The notes beneath the pieces were generated by a model that saw only the letters and a program-made list of their open reading frames with translations, was not told the origin of the DNA and made no database searches. A DNA stretch of 64,000 nucleotides from positions 445,716 to 509,715 of the forward strand of contig VZSF01011137.1 in the NCBI GenBank assembly GCA_013398295.1, given 5' to 3'. This DNA comes from Chionis minor (Eukaryota > Chordata > Aves > Charadriiformes > Chionididae). Shown here piece after piece: positions 59,581 through 64,000 of the stretch. Position 1 is the stretch's first letter. Each line of letters opens with the position of its first letter. Both the position numbers and the translations under genes were made by a program.

Positions 59581-60020
59581 TTACGATGCCACCCAGAAAA
59601 TACTTGCTTGTGTGTCTTACATGTGTCTACATCTTATCTTCTCAGTAAATAGCCTGAATTCACACAGTGGCTTTTCTTGGTCAGGGGAAAGAGTTGGGGA
59701 GATAATTTGTCTTTCCCGCACTTCTTTAGCTTGACCGCAAGAGATCAACCTGAATCAAAGGTGGATCCAAATGCACCTACTTTTTAAAATGACAGAGGTG
59801 ACTTTTTAAATGTGAATCTTATTTTTTTGGTATGAGCGAGACTGCTAACATGAAGCCCCCGGCACTGTTACGTTATCTGTACGCTAAATGCTCCGAAGGC
59901 CATAGAGCTTAGCCATCCCAGGGCTGTTGGCACATGTATGCCAGGATTCTCTGGGGGCCAGTTTTATGATGAAATAAGGTGGTCTATTTCCAAATAAATT
60001 TAGAGTTTCTCTTGAATGAT
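59581..60020 (+). other. Possible 3' UTR with AATAAA at 59993
   Basis: This lies between the stop of the possible terminal exon and the polyadenylation hexamer at 59993-59998. T-rich DNA follows at 60024-60042, as expected downstream of a cleavage site. It is supported only if the preceding exon is real. Confidence 0.25.
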
Positions 60021-62855
60021 TGTTTCTTTTTTTTTATTTTTCATTCTCAAGTATTTCCCAAAATAGAATTGGTAGAATTCTTTCTCTAGCAGTAGTAAGT
60101 ATCATTGTGTTTCTGAGTAGTATGGTGAAAGAAAAAGCCTGTCTGTATTTATCTCTGAGATTGGATTAAGACACTAGCAACGAGTGCAGCCATTTATGTG
60201 TCTCCTCATGGCTCTGCCGTTCTTAGCCGTCAGCATTTTCCTGAAGGATCTCTCCATTGTACGTTGTCACCTTCGGTTTTTTCTTAGCTAACCACACTTC
60301 TCATCTGACAAACAAGAACCAGATCTTTAAGAAGAAAGAACTTTACTCCTTCAGCCTGATAGCCGTACTGGTAGTCATCTCACACTAATTCTTCACACAC
60401 AGCATTTTATTGTTAGAATTCCGCAGTGAAGGACAGTTTGTCAATTACTGTGTTATTGAATGCCAAATGCAGTGGGTTAACCCTTCCTTTTTAAAGCAAC
60501 GCCTTATCTTAGGTCCAGTCACCTTAAAATATTGGACCTCACTCTCTGGTGGATTGATGGTGACTTTCCTGCTGATTCTGCAGGCTGGGGTTCCTTCCTA
60601 GAAACACCCCCAAACAGTCGTCTGTGACGATTCTCTGTTGCTGCTCTTTGTCTCTTACTAATGTTTGCCACGATTCCCTCAAAAACTGGTTGGATAAGGA
60701 AAATCACACCACATCACGGTTCTCTCCTACCAAGTAAATTAAAAATTGATGCATAATAAATTGGAAAATGTTTTCTTTTTTTTTTACCTGGAGAGAGGAA
60801 CTGGGATGCTAAAATCAGATTAGTGCCTTACTGATCTGCCACTTTACTTTTGTGTCCATCCCGACTACCTTCCTTCCTATTTCCTACCTGGAAGTTGCAT
60901 CCCCCTTCTGTGCCTGCCGTGTCCCCGTGAGCCCCCCCTGCGCTAGGGGTCCCGGGGGCGCTGCCGTGCCTGTGGGGAGCGCGGCACGGCGGGGGCTTGG
61001 CTGGGGCCGCGGGCGGTTGGGTGTTGTGGCTCGCAAAGACACATTCTGGCGTCTCTCGGGATGGCTGTGTGCTCACGGTCAGATCTTCAATGTGTGACAT
61101 CAAACCTCCGCACTGAGGATTCCTGCTTAGTTCTTTGAGTACCCTCCTCTTTCAAAGTTACCCTTAAAAAACCCACCAGCTCATGAATTTGAAGGCATGA
61201 TCTGAAAGTCTGTCTGCTACTGCTGTAAAATTTAGCGTCAAAGTCTGCGTGTTGAAAGCTTATTTCATACTGCAGATTCTTCTGTTTGCACCAGCGGTGG
61301 TCTTTACAACACCCTTCCTTTTTAATTACGGTTTTCCATAGGACAAATAACCATGTCCTTTTTTGTTATTTTCTTTTACCCAAGACGTTCCAGGCTTCTC
61401 AACAGTATTTAGTCACAGGGAACATACTCAATGTGAGTGTTGGTGTTTTGGATAAATTTCAGTGCTATGTAAGGGTCAAAGGATGGAATTTGCCTTTGGA
61501 GATATATATATGTATGTGTGCACCAAAGGCAGAAAGGAGTGTGCTTAAGAAAGAACTTAGTTTACGGTTTGATAGAAAGCCTCTCAGGGCAGTAGGAAAC
61601 CTGGTGATTTCTGTGGATTGGCAAAAACCCAACCCAACAGGTACCTAACTCAGTAACTTGACCAAATTTTTGTGGTATTTGCTTAATGACCACGTGTCGT
61701 TTACTTGCCATAGTTTCATAAACACTCTGTCTCGGTTATGGTCCGTTGAGTTTCCTTTGCTCAGGTCTATCTGAGTCTTTGCTTTTCAGAGTTGAAGGGT
61801 GAACAAGAAGTTCAGGAGTTTCATCACGAAAGCTGTGCGATATAGAGGAACCGACACCCAGGAAAACAAGGAGAGTTAAACAGGATCTGGCAGGTTGCAG
61901 CAAAGAGAGAGCGAACAAGATGGGAACAATGAGCAGCAACTTATTATTTCGCTGGTCACCACAACACATTAAAAACTTTCAAAGGCTGTGAAATTAATTG
62001 CATGCAGAACAGCACTCAAGGTGCTTAATATTTTGTCTCTCTGGGACAATTTGCTGGAGACATCTTTTGAACTACAAATACAAAGCAGGAGAGACAGGGC
62101 TCTCTTTGGCTGCATCGTTCTTCATTTTAATGAGGAAAAAATGTCACACAGAGCAGTGTGAATTTGAAATATTATAATATGCCTCAGTTTTATGTCAGAG
62201 TAAGTATGTTTCTTAAACGAGCCCTAATGACTCTAAATTCTAGACCTTGTTGACAAGACATCTGCTTACTTGGCCTGTGGTTTCTGTCGCATCTATAAGC
62301 TCATTATCATATATATTAAAAGAAACCTATTAAAATATTTGCATTTTAAAATGAATGATAACCCCCCCCTACCCATCTTTCAGAAACTTGTTCTTTTTGT
62401 CGTGCAAAACATTCCACTAGGGAGAGGGAAATATTTCAGTTATTTTCAAACCGTTTAACATTCGGATAATTCTTATAATTACTTTTCTCTTTAATTGTTA
62501 AAGCTGGAAGGCTTATATAATATTACTTTTAAAATTCATAGCTCAATGTAAATAATCTTTTTCTGTACCCACAGACCTCTCAGCTGGAATGCTGACTATA
62601 ACCCTAAGGGTGCTCATTCATTCTTTTGGTCTTATTTATTATTTTCTTCTCTCCTCATCAGTTTTCTATTATTCTCTTTCCTGCCTCTTCAGCTCTCTAG
62701 CTGCACATGTAATGGGTAAAATGACACTCGAAGCCATGCTGGTTGTTTATTTAAACAAATCATATCGAGATGAAAAGAGCAGATGATTGCAAGGATATAA
62801 CAAACCCGATCTAGAAGCTCATCAGGCTCTCGAGAGGTCTTTCCATCTCAGAAAA
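60021..62855. other. Non-coding stretch with a small CpG-rich patch
   Basis: A short CpG-rich patch at 60900-61025 has long C and G runs. The rest is AT-rich. A 39-base splice-bounded open segment at 61394-61432 (strong acceptor, donor caat/gtgagt) is too short to support as an exon. I recognise no repeat family. Confidence 0.4.
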
Positions 62856-62859
62856 TCTC

Positions 62860-63290
62860 CCACCTGGACTTGTGGCGCGGCTCTTCAGCGTCAGCCCTTC
62901 TGGCCTGGCGCAGAGTGTGGGAAGTTCCCCTTGTTTTGGCTGGCTGCGTCCGCTCCTGCGTTGTCACCGTGTGAGGACGGCCTGGATGAGTTCGGCGCTC
63001 AGCCCCGTCTCAGCTCTGCAGTTCCACTGAGGGCGAGGCGGTGGCTTGCGGGCTGCGGGCGGTTCTTTTGGCTCTCGTCCCGCGGTGGGAGTGCCAGGCG
63101 CGAGAAGCCCGTGGCGCTGTGTTCGGCACCTGAGGGGCTGCTGCCGTCCCGGGAACGCCGCGGCCCCGCGGGTGAGACGGGTGCTGCAGCCGGCGACGGG
63201 GAAAGAGCAGCTCAGAAGATTCAGCTGCTTTCTAGAACCTACGCGGCACAAGAGGCGTCCTCAGGGCAGGAGCTCAGCTAGTGGAAACTC
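62860..63290 (+). promoter_or_regulatory. CpG island, the strongest in the window
   Basis: I count about 28 CpGs by eye between 62980 and 63210, at or above the number expected from base composition. This marks an unmethylated CpG island. It includes a good donor, ccccgcgg/gtgaga, near 63171, so it could be the first exon of a + strand transcript continuing to the right of the window. Overlapping frames (164 codons +, 135 codons +, 95 codons -) are open because GC-rich DNA has few stops. None is recognisable. Confidence 0.5.
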
Positions 63291-64000
63291 GAGGGGAGAT
63301 GGATGGGCTCCATCGGCAAAACCCAGAAAGGGGGTCTCCTCTGAAGGCGCGCAGCAGTTCCTGTCACCTCTGCTGGAAGAGGTGGGTGGCTTGGGTGGCG
63401 AGGGTCTGTCAATGCACCCGCTATCACTAGCAGCCACTGTCACCACGCTGTGATCTTTATTTCAGGAGACAGGTTCCCCAGAAGGAAAAGCTGCAGCAAA
63501 ATTTAGATAAATTTACTCTGGAGTAGCACAGATTACTCTGAGAAGAGGCTTTCTTGGTGACAAGACTAGCAAGGAACAATTTTGGCACCTAAGGTTCTTG
63601 TACCTGACAAGGAGACATCTTTAGTGCCTGATACTCCTCTTCCAGTCTCCTCCCTTAAAAAAAAAAAGATCTTTACTGTGGCAGTTTCTTAAAACATCCG
63701 TAGTGCCTTCTCGGGCATTTAAACCGTTTTGTTGCATATTGAAAGCAGCTGTGTGGGGAAAGGAAACAGCTCCTGCTGCTCTCCAAAGCAGTATGTACAA
63801 CATCACAGCTGGAAAGAACATGTTCTGTGAACTTGACTTATCCTCTCTGCTGTGGGGTACCTCCTGCTCCCGCACTGCGGGGCCTGCACACGCACGTTTG
63901 AGGGCCTCATCCTGCCGGGTCCTGGACAAGGAGCGGAGGGAGGATGTGGTTAAAAGCCAACATCGGTTTGGGGATTGCTGACTCCTGCACATCCTCTGCT
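63291..64000. other. Non-coding right edge
   Basis: I see no supported exon. A poly-A run lies at 63656-63668. Overlapping 92- and 123-codon frames on opposite strands at 63621-63992 have no splice or composition support. Confidence 0.4.

Noticed and set aside
61394..61432. 39-base micro-exon with strong acceptor and gtgagt donor
   Set aside because: Too short to judge coding content, the frame stays open on both sides, and there is no partner exon.
62787..63281. 164-codon + strand frame in the CpG island
   Set aside because: Arg/Ala/Gly/Ser-rich composition follows directly from GC content, and overlapping frames are open on both strands. A promoter reading is simpler.
1..64000. CRISPR arrays, phage, bacterial operons or tRNA genes
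   Set aside because: No regularly spaced repeats, no dense coding, and no cloverleaf-like A and B box pairs were seen. All evidence points to vertebrate intergenic and intronic DNA.

Overview
The window is vertebrate nuclear DNA, almost certainly from a bird. The main evidence is a set of CR1 LINE copies with the avian 3' end (segments resembling 'ggtcccttccaacccaaacc' and 'atagaatcatggaatggttt') in both orientations. MIR-like core SINE remnants and old amniote palindromic repeats are also present. There are no operons, ribosome binding sites, long ORFs, rRNA or recognisable tRNA genes. Nearly all of the sequence is intronic or intergenic, and most ATG-to-stop stretches here are chance.

The one region I read as a real protein-coding gene lies on the + strand from about 49996 to 53270. 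Four open segments (49996-50053, 50458-50689, 51948-52079, 53197-about 53270) are each bounded by plausible splice sites, and their reading phases join without a break. They encode a helical, charged and then Ser/Asn-rich protein segment that I do not recognise. A fifth segment (53439-53576) and a possible last exon (59488-59580, with AATAAA at 59993) may belong to it. The join from segment four to segment five is not in phase with any good donor. A CpG-rich segment at 48180-48400 is a possible promoter.

Region by region. 1-2 kb: a possible terminal exon with a hydrophobic C-terminal segment and an AATAAA at 1861. 2.6-3.0 kb: an orphan CpG island. 3-35 kb: mostly featureless non-coding DNA with scattered CR1 and MIR remnants, a perfect 17-bp-arm inverted repeat at 17406-17444, and two weak splice-bounded candidate exons (13115-13195, 16997-17145). 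35-48 kb: a CR1 copy, a CpG-rich segment with a candidate exon at 38 kb, a GC-rich block at 42 kb, and old repeats. 48-60 kb: the gene described above. 60-64 kb: two CpG-rich segments, of which 62860-63290 is the strongest island in the window.

I found no CRISPR array, phage, toxin system or intact mobile element. I cannot name the species, the chromosome or the main gene from sequence reading alone.
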